From: JAICJR01 sp036494715
GTDB taxonomy: Bacteria > Actinomycetota > Thermoleophilia > Solirubrobacterales > Thermoleophilaceae
Direction: 5' to 3'
Length of the DNA: 64,000 nucleotides
NCBI GenBank assembly: GCA_036494715.1
Contig: DASXNY010000016.1
Coordinates: 1 to 64,000, forward strand
Each line of letters opens with the position of its first letter. Positions within the stretch are counted from its first letter, which is position 1. Of the stretch, positions 26,000-34,428 are shown piece by piece. Both the position numbers and the translations under genes were made by a program. Under the pieces are notes generated by a model, which saw only the letters and a list, made by a program, of their open reading frames with translations, was not told the DNA's origin and did no database searches.

Positions 26000-26254
26000 T
26001 CAGTCCCGCTCGTGCGGGTTCGCGCGCCGCGGGTCGACCTCGATGTCGACCTCGTGGTTCGGCTCGCTGGTGCTGGTGGATCCGGTCGGCGTGTGCACGT
26101 CGCCGAAATCCATCTCCTCGTCTTCTTCCTCCGGGTCGCGCGGGTCGGGCCGCTTGTCGTAGGGGTCCGGCCACTCCGTCGGATCAGGGTCGCTGGCGGG
26201 CTCGTTGAGGGCCTCGTGCGGGTCGGGCCGCTGCGGGGATTCGTCGTCAGCCAT
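26000..26254 (-). CDS. small acidic hydrophilic protein
   Basis: 84 residues from ATG 26254, with GAGGAG 5 bases upstream. Almost a third of the residues are Asp or Glu and there are many Pro, with no hydrophobic core (for example DPEEEDEEMDFGDVHTPTG). It is probably disordered. No family recognised. It lies 35 bp before the beta-phosphoglucomutase gene on the same strand and may be its operon leader gene. Confidence 0.65.
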   Translation of the reverse strand: MADDESPQRPDPHEALNEPASDPDPTEWPDPYDKRPDPRDPEEEDEEMDFGDVHTPTGSTSTSEPNHEVDIEVDPRRANPHERD

Positions 26255-26345
26255 GTCTGCTCCTCGATTTGGGATGCTTGGTGAACGGTACCGCTCGCGC
26301 GCCTCAACCCATGGGCCCGACCTCACCCGCTGGAATACAGGATTG

Positions 26346-27386
26346 ATGCGCCGGCTGCTGCTTCCGGCGCTTCTGGTGCCCGGAGTCGTCGTGGTGCTGG
26401 CCGACCGCCTGGGGCGGGCGGGCGATCTGCCGCTGTTCGCGGCCGCCGCGGCAGCGCTCGTTCCGCTCGCCTGGCTTATCGGCGAGGCCACCGAGCAGCT
26501 CGCGCACCACACTGGGCCGGGCATCGGCGGCCTCTTGAACGCCAGCTTCGGCAACGCTCCGGAGCTGATCATCGCGCTCGTCGCCGTGTCCGATGGGCTG
26601 ACCGAGGTCGTGCGCGCCTCGCTCACCGGATCCATCATCGGGAACCTCTTGCTGGTGCTCGGATTCACCCTGCTCGTGGCCCAGCCGGGCGCGCTCGACC
26701 GGACCTCGGCGTTCGTCTCGCTGGCGACGATCGCCGTCGCGGTGCTGCTCCTGATCACGCCCGCGCTGGCCGCCTCCGGCGGCAGCCCGGACCGGCGCTC
26801 CCTGGCGCTGCTCTCGCTTCCGTTCGCTGTCGCGCTGCTCGCCACTCGGCTGCTCGTCAATCGCTGGTCGATCCGACGTCATCGCCGCCTTCAGGCCGCG
26901 GCCGATCCCCTGGAGATCGACGGGTGGTCGCTGCGCGCGGCCCTCGTTGTGCTCGCGACCGCGACACTGGTCACCGCCTTTGTCACCGAGACGCTCGTCG
27001 GCTCGCTGGATGCTTTCGCGCGCGCCGCGCACCTGTCCGAATTCTTCGTTGCCGCGGTGATCGTCGCGATCGTCGGCAACGCGACCGAGCACGGGAGCGC
27101 GATCCTGCTGGCCGCACGCGGCCAGCTCCGGCTGGCTGCTGAGATATCGCTCGCCTCGAGCGCGCAGGTCGCCGGCTTCCTGATCCCGGCGGTCGCGCTG
27201 CTCTCCTGGGCGATCGACCCGCTCTCGCTGAGCTTCCGCTGGGTGGAGCTGCTGGGCATTGGCTCGGCCACGCTTGCGGCCGCGCTCGTGCTGACACCGA
27301 AGCGATCGAGTCGTGCCGGCGGCGCCCTCCTGCTGGGCGTCTATGCCGTCCTTGCCGTCACCTTCTACTTGGTTGGCGATCGATGA
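26346..27386 (+). CDS. CaCA-family cation exchanger (Ca2+/H+ antiporter, CAX-like)
   Basis: 346 residues from ATG 26346; the frame is open further upstream but that part overlaps the divergent acidic-protein gene and is not conserved in style. About eleven membrane helices in two inverted halves. The alpha-repeat motifs are visible: GGLLNASFGNAPELIIALVA in the first half and AIVGNATEHGSAILLAARG in the second, with the acidic residues that bind the cation. CAX proteins export Ca2+ in exchange for protons. It is a single gene, divergent from the acidic-protein gene. Confidence 0.9.
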   Translation: MRRLLLPALLVPGVVVVLADRLGRAGDLPLFAAAAAALVPLAWLIGEATEQLAHHTGPGIGGLLNASFGNAPELIIALVAVSDGLTEVVRASLTGSIIGNLLLVLGFTLLVAQPGALDRTSAFVSLATIAVAVLLLITPALAASGGSPDRRSLALLSLPFAVALLATRLLVNRWSIRRHRRLQAAADPLEIDGWSLRAALVVLATATLVTAFVTETLVGSLDAFARAAHLSEFFVAAVIVAIVGNATEHGSAILLAARGQLRLAAEISLASSAQVAGFLIPAVALLSWAIDPLSLSFRWVELLGIGSATLAAALVLTPKRSSRAGGALLLGVYAVLAVTFYLVGDR

Positions 27387-27395
27387 ACCGTCGCG

Positions 27396-27626
27396 TCAAG
27401 CGGGATCAAACTTACCTTCGCTCAGGTCTGGTGCGTCATCGCCGACTTCGAACAGGTCGGCCTCGAGCTCCCTGATGCTTCCGGCCGCCGTGCCGCGCCG
27501 AAGCGCGTACTCGAAGGTGCCGGCGGCCCAGAGTCGTGCTCCCGAGTACTCGAGCAGAGCAGCGCGGGTGAGCGCACCGTGACTCTGCAGAGTCCTGACG
27601 AGCTCGTCGACCTCGTAATCCGTCAA
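27396..27626 (-). CDS. small winged-helix-like hypothetical protein
   Basis: 76 residues from TTG 27626 with GGTGG close upstream, so the start is uncertain. The layout VDELVRTLQSHGALTRAALL followed by a second helix and a short beta pair (SIRELEADLFEVGDD) fits a miniature winged helix. Similar small proteins occur in Thermoleophilia as far as I recall, without function. It is convergent with the cation exchanger gene. Confidence 0.5.
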   Translation of the reverse strand: MTDYEVDELVRTLQSHGALTRAALLEYSGARLWAAGTFEYALRRGTAAGSIRELEADLFEVGDDAPDLSEGKFDPA

Positions 27627-27764
27627 CGGCCACCTGCTAACGCGGTTTGCCGCTGTCGCCGACCGTCATGGCCGGCCGATCATAACGCGACGATGTCCAC
27701 ATAGCCTCGCGCGGCGTTCCCCGAGCGGTGGTTGAGTTCAATGCTCACGAGGAACGGAGGCGAT

Positions 27765-28166
27765 GTGACGGTTAGAGAAATCATCGAGCGGCATCCGCGG
27801 CCCATCAGCCTTGATCGTGAGGTGCTGTTGCGCTGCATCGACGAGTGCTTCGACTGTGCCGCCACTTGCACCAGCTGCGCCGACGCCTGCCTCGGGGAGC
27901 CGGACGTGCCCAAGCTGGTGCGGTGCGTTCGGCTCAATCTCGACTGCGCCGATCTGTGCCTCGCGACGGGCCGGGTTGTGACTCGTCAGACCGAGCCCGA
28001 CCTCGGGGTCGTCCGCGCAGCGGTCGAGGCATGCGTTGTCGCATGTCGTGCGTGTGCCGAGGAGTGCGACCACCACGCGGCGCACCATGACCACTGCCGT
28101 GTCTGCGCCGAGGTCTGTCGCAGCTGCGAGCAGGCGTGCGGCGATCTGCTCGCAGCTATCGGCTAA
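27765..28166 (+). CDS. four-helix-bundle cysteine-rich protein (DUF326/Csp-like, copper-binding)
   Basis: 133 residues from GTG 27765, with GGAGG just upstream; ATG 27741 in the same frame is an alternative. It is rich in Cys in helical spacing: CIDECFDCAATCTSCADACL, then CVRLNLDCADLC, CVVACRACAEEC and CRVCAEVCRSCEQACGD. His residues cluster near HHAAHHDHC. This is the pattern of DUF326 and of the Csp copper storage proteins, which fold as a four-helix bundle lined with Cys that bind Cu(I). No signal peptide, so it is cytosolic. It converges on the flavoprotein gene with a 4-bp overlap. Copper storage or buffering is likely; other soft metals are possible. Confidence 0.85.
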   Translation: MTVREIIERHPRPISLDREVLLRCIDECFDCAATCTSCADACLGEPDVPKLVRCVRLNLDCADLCLATGRVVTRQTEPDLGVVRAAVEACVVACRACAEECDHHAAHHDHCRVCAEVCRSCEQACGDLLAAIG

Positions 28167-29767
28167 GTGGCAGCGGTTTGCTGAGGCGCCGCGCGTTGCG
28201 TCAGATAGGCGTGAACCAGTTGCACGGCCATCGCCCCTTCGCCGACGGCGGTGGCACAGCGTTTGGTGGAGCCCGAGCGGACATCACCGGCCGCTAGGAC
28301 GCCCTGGACGCTGGTCTCGAGGATGTAGTCGGCGCCCGCCGCGGCGCCCGTGAGGATGAAGCCTTTCTCGTCGCGCGCGACGACGTCGTCCAGCCACTCG
28401 GTGCAGGGCCGGGCGCCGAGGAAGAGGAAGAGGAATGCGAACGGGAGGCGCTCGCCGGTCTTCAGCGTGACGGCTTCGAGTTGGCCGCCGGCGCCGTGCA
28501 GCTCGGCAACCTCGCTGCGGTCGCGAATGGCCACGCCGAAGCGCTCGAGCTCGCGGATGAGGTAGTCGGACATCGTCTCCCGCAGGTCCGCGCGGCGGTG
28601 AAGCAATGTGACCAGCGCGCCGCCGCGCGCCAGCCAGACCGCGGCCTGGCCTGCAGAGTTGCCGCCGCCCACCACGGCGACCCGTTCGGCACCGCAGAGC
28701 CGAGCCTCGGGTGGCCCGGCGGCGTAGAAGATGCTCACGCCCTCGTACTCGGACAGTCCCTCAACCGGAAGGCGCCGGTACTGCGCGCCGGTCGCGAGCA
28801 GGACGGTGCGCGCGGCGATCTCGCGATCCTCCTCGAGCCGCAGGATGTGGCGTCCGTTCCCCGGTTCGAGCGACAGCGCGCGGTACGGCGTCGCCAGGCG
28901 CGCGTCGAACTTCCGCGCTTGGGTGACCGCGCGACTCGTCAGCTCCGAGCCGCTGATTCCGGCCGGGAAGCCGAGGTAGTTCTCGATCCGCCGCGAGGAG
29001 CCGGCCTGCCCGCCGAGCGCCGTGCTGTCGATCACCAGCGTCTCGAGGCCCTCGGACGCGCCGTAGACCGCGGCGCCCAGACCGGCAGGACCCGCGCCCA
29101 CGACCACCAGGTCGACCTCCTCGCGCGACTCGAGCTCGCGGCCGATCCCGAGCGCGCGGGAAACCTGGCCTGTCGTCGGTGCGCGCAGCTCTGCGCCACC
29201 CGGCAAGCGCACCAGCGGCAGGCTCGACGTATCGAGCTCGGCTACAAGTTCCGCGGCAGCCGGATCGTCCCCGCGCTCGGGATCGCGCCAGGTGTACGGC
29301 AGCCGGTTGCTGCGCGCGAACTCGAGCATCTGCATCGTCGGCGCAGATGAACGCGGACCCACCACCTCCATCCCAAGCCCCTGAACGCCCTGCAGCAGCT
29401 CTCGCCGCGCGATGAAGCTGGACAGCAGCAGATCGCTCAGCGGACCGTCCTCGAACAGCAGCGGCCGCAGCACATCGCGGTCAACCGCGATGTAGCACAA
29501 CGGCTGCGCGACCACGGCGGTGACGAACACCGTCTGGCCGGACAGCAGGTTGAGCTCCCCCAGGAAACCCGACGAACCGTGGCGGGCGATCTCGTTGCCA
29601 GCCGCGTCGAGAATCGCCACCTCGCCCTCGACGATCGCGATGAACGGGTAGCGCTGATCGCCGATCCGATACAGCACCTCGCCGACAGCCGCGCTGTGCT
29701 GCTCGCCGAGCTCGGCAAGCGTCGCGAGCTGTGACGCGGACAGCGTCGGACTAGCGGAACCTGCCAC
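28163..29767 (-). CDS. CNMP-domain / thioredoxin-reductase-like flavoprotein fusion
   Basis: 534 residues. Residues 1-125 form a cyclic-nucleotide-binding (CRP-like) domain (VEGEVAILDAAGNEIARHG, GFLGELNLLSG). About 125-210 is a thioredoxin-like linker without a CxxC. About 218-520 is a thioredoxin reductase fold with FAD motif VVVGAGPAGLGAAVYGASEG and NAD(P)H motif VVGGGNSAGQAA. The CxxC of thioredoxin reductase is replaced (SIFYAAGPPEA), so it cannot pass electrons through a disulfide. It likely reduces a protein or small partner directly from FAD, gated by a nucleotide or other ligand. It is convergent with the DUF326 gene; a shared role in redox or copper stress is speculation. Confidence 0.88.
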   Translation of the reverse strand: MAGSASPTLSASQLATLAELGEQHSAAVGEVLYRIGDQRYPFIAIVEGEVAILDAAGNEIARHGSSGFLGELNLLSGQTVFVTAVVAQPLCYIAVDRDVLRPLLFEDGPLSDLLLSSFIARRELLQGVQGLGMEVVGPRSSAPTMQMLEFARSNRLPYTWRDPERGDDPAAAELVAELDTSSLPLVRLPGGAELRAPTTGQVSRALGIGRELESREEVDLVVVGAGPAGLGAAVYGASEGLETLVIDSTALGGQAGSSRRIENYLGFPAGISGSELTSRAVTQARKFDARLATPYRALSLEPGNGRHILRLEEDREIAARTVLLATGAQYRRLPVEGLSEYEGVSIFYAAGPPEARLCGAERVAVVGGGNSAGQAAVWLARGGALVTLLHRRADLRETMSDYLIRELERFGVAIRDRSEVAELHGAGGQLEAVTLKTGERLPFAFLFLFLGARPCTEWLDDVVARDEKGFILTGAAAGADYILETSVQGVLAAGDVRSGSTKRCATAVGEGAMAVQLVHAYLTQRAAPQQTAAT

Positions 29768-29787
29768 GCGGTAAGCCTAGTAGCGCG

Positions 29788-30930
29788 TCAAAGCGGCCCG
29801 ACCGACGCGTCGCCGATCACGGACTCCGACCCGGATGGAGCACGGAGCGTGCCGGTGGTCGAGGCGATGCGGTGGCCGTCGTCGGCGAATAGGTGGGCGG
29901 TGCCGGTGATCTCGAGGCCGACGCTATCCCCGGGTCGGCCGCCGAACGGTGGCGGCATCTGTGACACGAGCGGCACCGTGTCGCCTTGGTGCTCGACGGC
30001 CAGGTGGACGTAGACCTCCGAGCCGAGGTCCTCGACCGTCCGGATCTTTCCGCGGAGCGGGCCGTCGCCTACCTGGATTGCCTCCGGCCGGAAACCCACG
30101 GTGATCGCCCCAGCGATGTCGGCGAGCGCTTCTTCACCGGGCCGATCGAGGACGAGAGTGGCCCCGCCGATCTGCGGCGGCCGGTCGCCGCCGACGGGGA
30201 CCAGGTTCATCGCCGGCGAGCCGATGAAGCCGGCCACGAAGACGTTCGTTGGTTCGTGGTAGAGCGTCTGCGGAGCGTCCACCTGCTGGAGCACGCCGTC
30301 CTTCAGCACCGCGACCCGGTGACCCATCGTGAGCGCCTCCACCTGGTCATGGGTGACGTACACGGTGGTTACACCCAGGCGGGCCTGCAGCTCGGCCAGC
30401 TCCGTGCGCGTCTGCACGCGCAGCTTCGCATCCAGGTTCGACAGCGGCTCGTCCATCAGGTAGACGGCGGGGCTGCGGACGATCGCGCGTCCCATCGCCA
30501 CGCGCTGGCGCTGGCCTCCGGAGAGGTTCTTGGGCTTGCGATCGAGGTAGGGCTCGAGGTCGAGCAGCCGCGCGGTCTCGCGGACCCGCTCGATGCGCTC
30601 TTGCTTCGGCACCCCCTGTTGCTTGAGCGCGAACCCCATGTTCTCCGCCACGCTCAGCTGCGGGTACAGGGCGTAGTTCTGGAAGACCATGGCGATGTCG
30701 CGGTCGCGTGGGCGCACATTGCTCACGTCGCGGTCGCCGATGTAGATCGTGCCCGAGTCCAGAGGCTCGAGCCCGGCGAGCATACGTAGCGCGGTGGACT
30801 TGCCCGAGCCCGACGGTCCGACGAGCACAAGCAACTCGCCGTCGCCGATGTCGAGGTTGAGGGCGTCGACCGCAGGAGTCGTGGCGCCCGGGTAGATGTG
30901 GGTCGCGTGGTCGTATCGCACCGCTGTCAT
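29788..30930 (-). CDS. ABC importer ATPase for polyols/sugars (MalK/SmoK/UgpC family)
   Basis: 380 residues. Walker A GPSGSGKST, signature LSGGQRQRVAMGRAI, Walker B VYLMDEPLSNLDAKLR and switch His in YVTHDQVEALTMG are all intact. The C-terminal 130 residues form the OB-fold regulatory domain of MalK-type ATPases, with FRPEAIQVGDG and VGLEITGTAHLFADDG. It energises uptake through the two upstream permeases. It starts 10 bases after the second permease gene and ends the operon. Confidence 0.93.
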   Translation of the reverse strand: MTAVRYDHATHIYPGATTPAVDALNLDIGDGELLVLVGPSGSGKSTALRMLAGLEPLDSGTIYIGDRDVSNVRPRDRDIAMVFQNYALYPQLSVAENMGFALKQQGVPKQERIERVRETARLLDLEPYLDRKPKNLSGGQRQRVAMGRAIVRSPAVYLMDEPLSNLDAKLRVQTRTELAELQARLGVTTVYVTHDQVEALTMGHRVAVLKDGVLQQVDAPQTLYHEPTNVFVAGFIGSPAMNLVPVGGDRPPQIGGATLVLDRPGEEALADIAGAITVGFRPEAIQVGDGPLRGKIRTVEDLGSEVYVHLAVEHQGDTVPLVSQMPPPFGGRPGDSVGLEITGTAHLFADDGHRIASTTGTLRAPSGSESVIGDASVGPL

Positions 30931-30940
30931 CGAGAGCTCC

Positions 30941-31798
30941 TCATTTGATTGCGCCCATCGCCAGACCCCGGATCATGCGTTTCTGCGCCAGCCATCCGGC
31001 CAGCACCACTGGGATGCAGGCGAGCACCGAGGCCGCCGACAACTTGGCCAGGAACTCGCCTCGGGTGCTGATGTTCGTCGTGACCCAGATCGGCACCGTC
31101 GAGCCGTTGACCGGGTTCAGCTGGACGGCGTAGAAGTACTCGTTCCACGCGAAGATCACACACAGGAGCGCGGTCGCCGCGATGCCCGGCGCGGCGATCG
31201 GCAGGATGATCGAGGTGAGCTGTCCCTTCAGGCCGGCCCCGTCGATCTCGGCGGCCTCGATCAGCTCCCGCGGTACCTCGTGGAAGAACGAGCGCAGCAT
31301 CCACACCGCCAGCGGCAGGTTGATCGCGGTGTAGAGGATGATCAGCGACGTCCGCGTGTTCAGCAGGTGCAGGTTCTTCGCCAGGATCCAGACGGGCAGG
31401 ATCGATGCCACGAGCGGCAGGAACTTGGTCGAGATGAAGAAGAAGAGCACGTCGCGCCACTTCGGCACGGGGCGGATGGCGAGGGCGTAGGCGGCGGGAA
31501 TCGCCAGCGCGAGGACGATCAGCGTCGAAAGCACGACGACCACCGCCGAGTTGGTGAACGCCTGGCTGAACGACAGCAGGCCGGTCGTGCTCTTGGTGAC
31601 GTCGCGGTAGCGATCGAGAGTCGGGTGGAAGAACAGCTTGGGGGTGCCGTTCGCGTCCTGCTCGCTCTTGAACGAGTTCAGGACCATCCAGAAGACCGGG
31701 AAGAAATAGACCAGCGCCACGATCCAGGCCGCCAACCCGAACGCGCCATTCACAGAGCGCCGTTCGCCGACCGCGCCCCGAGCGCGACTCAGGCTCAT
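30941..31798 (-). CDS. ABC importer permease, MalG type (polyol/sugar)
   Basis: 285 residues with six membrane helices. The EAA loop that docks on the ATPase is ELIEAAEIDGAGLKGQLTSI, followed by ILPIAAPGIAATALL. It overlaps the upstream permease gene by four bases (ATGA). By family and neighbours it forms the channel heterodimer of a mannitol/sorbitol-type importer, like SmoG. Confidence 0.92.
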   Translation of the reverse strand: MSLSRARGAVGERRSVNGAFGLAAWIVALVYFFPVFWMVLNSFKSEQDANGTPKLFFHPTLDRYRDVTKSTTGLLSFSQAFTNSAVVVVLSTLIVLALAIPAAYALAIRPVPKWRDVLFFFISTKFLPLVASILPVWILAKNLHLLNTRTSLIILYTAINLPLAVWMLRSFFHEVPRELIEAAEIDGAGLKGQLTSIILPIAAPGIAATALLCVIFAWNEYFYAVQLNPVNGSTVPIWVTTNISTRGEFLAKLSAASVLACIPVVLAGWLAQKRMIRGLAMGAIK

Positions 31799-32709
31799 GC
31801 GATCTGCTCACCTTTCAAGAGGCCGGACAGCAGTCGCAGCACGGCCGTGGCTATGAGAATCGACACCAGCACCACGACGATGCTGTAGGAGGACGCGCGA
31901 CCGAACTGCCACCCGCCCCCGATCGACCGCTGGAAGACGTAGTACGGGATGTTGGTGGACCCGGGGCCGCCGCCGGTCATCACTGCGATCTGGTCATACA
32001 CCTGCAGGAGGTAGATCGTGCCGAGCAGGATCCCCAGCTCGATGTAGGGGCGCAGGTGGCTGACCGTTAGCTGTCGGAAGATGCCGAAGGGCGTCGCGCC
32101 GTCGACCTTTGCCGCCTCGATCACGTCGCCCGGCTGGCTCTGCAAGCCGGCGAGGATGATCAGCATCATGAACGGCGTCCACTGCCAGATCAGCGTCAGC
32201 GCGATCGCCCACGTGGGATAGCGGTCGACGAACTCGACCGGCGTTCCGCCGATCTTCGCTATCACCCAGTTGAGAACCCCGTACAGGTCATTGAACATCT
32301 GGTTCTTCCACAGCAGCCCGACGACCACCGGCATCAACAGGAACGGGGTGATCAGCAGCGTGCGAACGATCCCCCGTCCGAAGAACTTGCGGTCGATGAG
32401 AAGCGCGAACGCGGCGCCGAGCAGCACCGAGCCCACGACGGGAACGACGGTGAGCTTCACGCTGACCCACGCGGCCTGGCCGAAGAACGAGTCGTTGAAA
32501 AGCTTGCCGTAGTTGGCGAGCCCGATGAACTTCCGCGGTCCCGGCGGCACCACCGTCCAGTCCGTGAGGCTGTACCAGATGCTGAGCACGAACGGCACCT
32601 GGGTGAGCACGATCGTGAACAGCAGTGCCGGCAACAACGGCAGCCGCCGACGCCATGACTCGCTGAGCTGGACTCGGCGGATCCGGGTCCGGGGCAGTGT
32701 CAGCTGCAT
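31795..32709 (-). CDS. ABC importer permease, MalF type (polyol/sugar)
   Basis: 304 residues with six membrane helices and a cytoplasmic basic start. The EAA loop reads DVIEAAKVDGATPFGIFRQL. The order in the operon (binding protein, this permease, MalG-type permease, ATPase) and the protein sizes are those of SmoEFGK/MtlEFGK polyol importers. It begins 47 bases after the binding-protein stop, overlaps the next permease by four bases and is the SmoF counterpart. Confidence 0.92.
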   Translation of the reverse strand: MQLTLPRTRIRRVQLSESWRRRLPLLPALLFTIVLTQVPFVLSIWYSLTDWTVVPPGPRKFIGLANYGKLFNDSFFGQAAWVSVKLTVVPVVGSVLLGAAFALLIDRKFFGRGIVRTLLITPFLLMPVVVGLLWKNQMFNDLYGVLNWVIAKIGGTPVEFVDRYPTWAIALTLIWQWTPFMMLIILAGLQSQPGDVIEAAKVDGATPFGIFRQLTVSHLRPYIELGILLGTIYLLQVYDQIAVMTGGGPGSTNIPYYVFQRSIGGGWQFGRASSYSIVVVLVSILIATAVLRLLSGLLKGEQIA

Positions 32710-32756
32710 GGCGTCGGCGGCCTGCGTTTAGTGGGGCAGGTGACGAGGAGGAGGCA

Positions 32757-34115
32757 TCACTGTCCCACCTGCGACGCGATGTTCTGGCAGTTGTTCACGG
32801 CGGAACTGACCGACGTGGTGCCGGAAATCGCCGCCGCGAACTGCTGGGTGCACTGGTTGCCGACGTCCTGGAACTGCGGGATGCCGACGTACTGCACACC
32901 CGGCAGACCCGGCCGCTTCGTCGTGCCAGGGTTGTTGATCGGCGCGTTGGCGATCGCGGTCAGCGTCGGCCCGGCGAACGCCTCCGCGGCCTTCTTGTAC
33001 TGCGGGATCTCGTACGTCGAGTTGCGGGTGCCAGGGGGAATCGCTGCCCAGCCGCCTGAGATCTTCGCCCCGGCCTCCTTCAGGTACTGCGGGCCGGTCG
33101 CGAAGGAGATGTATTTCCACGCGAGATCGGTCTTGCTCGTCGTCTTGGGGATCGCTAGCGCCCAGGACCAGAGCCAGCCCGAGCTCTTCGTATCGTCCAC
33201 GGGAGCGGCCACGTAACCGTTCTTGCCCTTCACCGGGCTGTTGTTTGCTTCGAGCGAGCTGGCTCCCACGGTGGCGTCGTACCACATCGCCACCTTGCCG
33301 TTCATGTAGTCGGTCAGGCACTCGTTGAAGCTCGAGTTGGCGGCGTCCTTCTCGCCGGCCTTGTGGATCAGATTGACGTAGAACTGCAGCGCGTTCTTGA
33401 AGGCGGGCTGGTTGATCTCCGCCTTGCCGACCGATCCATCGGAGTTGGCGGACCACCAGGTGGCGCCCATGGTGTTCAGCACGGTCGTGAGCGAGGCGCC
33501 GAGGTCGCCCCAGCCCGGCTTGCCGCGCAGGCAGATGCCGGCCATGCCCGGCTTGTTGATCTTCGCCGCGATCGAGGCGACCTGCGCCCAGGTCGGGTGC
33601 GCGGGCATCGTGATGCCGGCGGCCTTGAGGATGTCCTTGCGGTACATCAGGAACGACGACTCCCCGTAGAAGGGCGCCGCGTACATCTTCCCGCCTACCG
33701 ACAGAGCGTTACGCACTGTTGGGATCAGGTCGTTGTAGTTGTACGACTTGTCGGCTTTCGCCATTGACGTCAGGTCGGTGATGGTGCCGTCCTGTCCGAA
33801 CTGCGGCGCCTCGTACGGGCCGATCATCACGACGTCGAACTGGCGGCCGCCGGCGGCGACGTCGCGCGTTGTGACCTGCCGGAGCGTGCCCTCGTCGAGC
33901 ACCGTGTAGTGCACCTTGATGCCGGTGGTCTTGGTGAACAGGGACGGCGTCAGCGACGCGATGTCCTTCATCTGCGGGTTGTCGACGATGGCCACGTTGA
34001 TCGACCGGCCACCGCTGCTCGTATTGCCTCCGCCCCCGCCCCCGCACGCTGCTAGCGAAATGCTGACGCCGAGCACCGCCACGGCGCTCAGAATGGTCCA
34101 CCGTCCTACGCGCAT
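32757..34115 (-). CDS. ABC importer solute-binding lipoprotein, polyol type (SmoE/MtlE-like)
   Basis: 452 residues. ATG 34115 has AAGGAG 8 bases upstream. A lipoprotein signal ends at SISLAACGG, so the mature protein is tethered by the lipidated Cys. The body matches mannitol/sorbitol binding proteins closely: DNPQMKDIASL, DEGTLRQVTTRDVAAG, FDVVMIGPYEAPQFG, YAAPFYGESSFLMYRKDI, GICLRGKPGWGDLGAS. With a mannitol-type dehydrogenase gene divergent from it, a hexitol or pentitol ligand is likely. Its mRNA appears to begin about 205 bases upstream. Confidence 0.92.
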   Translation of the reverse strand: MRVGRWTILSAVAVLGVSISLAACGGGGGGNTSSGGRSINVAIVDNPQMKDIASLTPSLFTKTTGIKVHYTVLDEGTLRQVTTRDVAAGGRQFDVVMIGPYEAPQFGQDGTITDLTSMAKADKSYNYNDLIPTVRNALSVGGKMYAAPFYGESSFLMYRKDILKAAGITMPAHPTWAQVASIAAKINKPGMAGICLRGKPGWGDLGASLTTVLNTMGATWWSANSDGSVGKAEINQPAFKNALQFYVNLIHKAGEKDAANSSFNECLTDYMNGKVAMWYDATVGASSLEANNSPVKGKNGYVAAPVDDTKSSGWLWSWALAIPKTTSKTDLAWKYISFATGPQYLKEAGAKISGGWAAIPPGTRNSTYEIPQYKKAAEAFAGPTLTAIANAPINNPGTTKRPGLPGVQYVGIPQFQDVGNQCTQQFAAAISGTTSVSSAVNNCQNIASQVGQ

Positions 34116-34357
34116 CTGGCACTCCTTGAATTAGGTCGAGAGCACCCCACGGCTGTCGGGCGGGGCGCACGGGCACCGCTGTTCGGGGCGGAGGTGGGAC
34201 GGCGGTCCAGCCCGCGACAGCTGGAGACAACTGGGCCGTCACCGATGAAGAAACGTTGGGAGCCCCTCACTCTGCTCACCTCCGGCTTCCAAGGCGGAGA
34301 ACCCGAGTTCCTCCGCGCAGTCGCACTCTTATAGCGTTGGAATATGTTGGTTGTCAA
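34116..34357 (-). promoter_or_regulatory. promoter and long 5' leader of the polyol ABC operon
   Basis: On the minus strand, TTGACA (34357-34352) and TATAAG (34333-34328) are 18 bp apart, a near-consensus promoter for this GC-rich genome. Transcription would begin near 34321, leaving a leader of about 205 bases before ATG 34115. The first part of the leader folds into a stem (34294-34302 with 34307-34316, nine pairs and one bulged base). No known riboswitch class was recognised. Start and leader length are inferred from the promoter match. Confidence 0.55.
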
Positions 34358-34392
34358 GTCCGAACCGGCACCTTTCACAGACAATCCAAGGC

Positions 34393-34421
34393 TTGATGGG
34401 TTGCTCTGCGTGTGTTTATAT
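34393..34421 (+). promoter_or_regulatory. promoter of the polyol dehydrogenase operon, leaderless start
   Basis: TTGATG (34393-34398) and TTATAT (34416-34421) are 17 bp apart. The predicted transcription start (about 34428-34429) coincides with the GTG start codon at 34429, which fits a leaderless message. The promoter lies 36 bp from the divergent ABC-operon promoter, so one DeoR-type repressor could control both. A small inverted repeat, CAAG-G-CTTG (34387-34395), overlaps the -35 box. Confidence 0.5.
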
Positions 34422-34428
34422 GGTGTTC

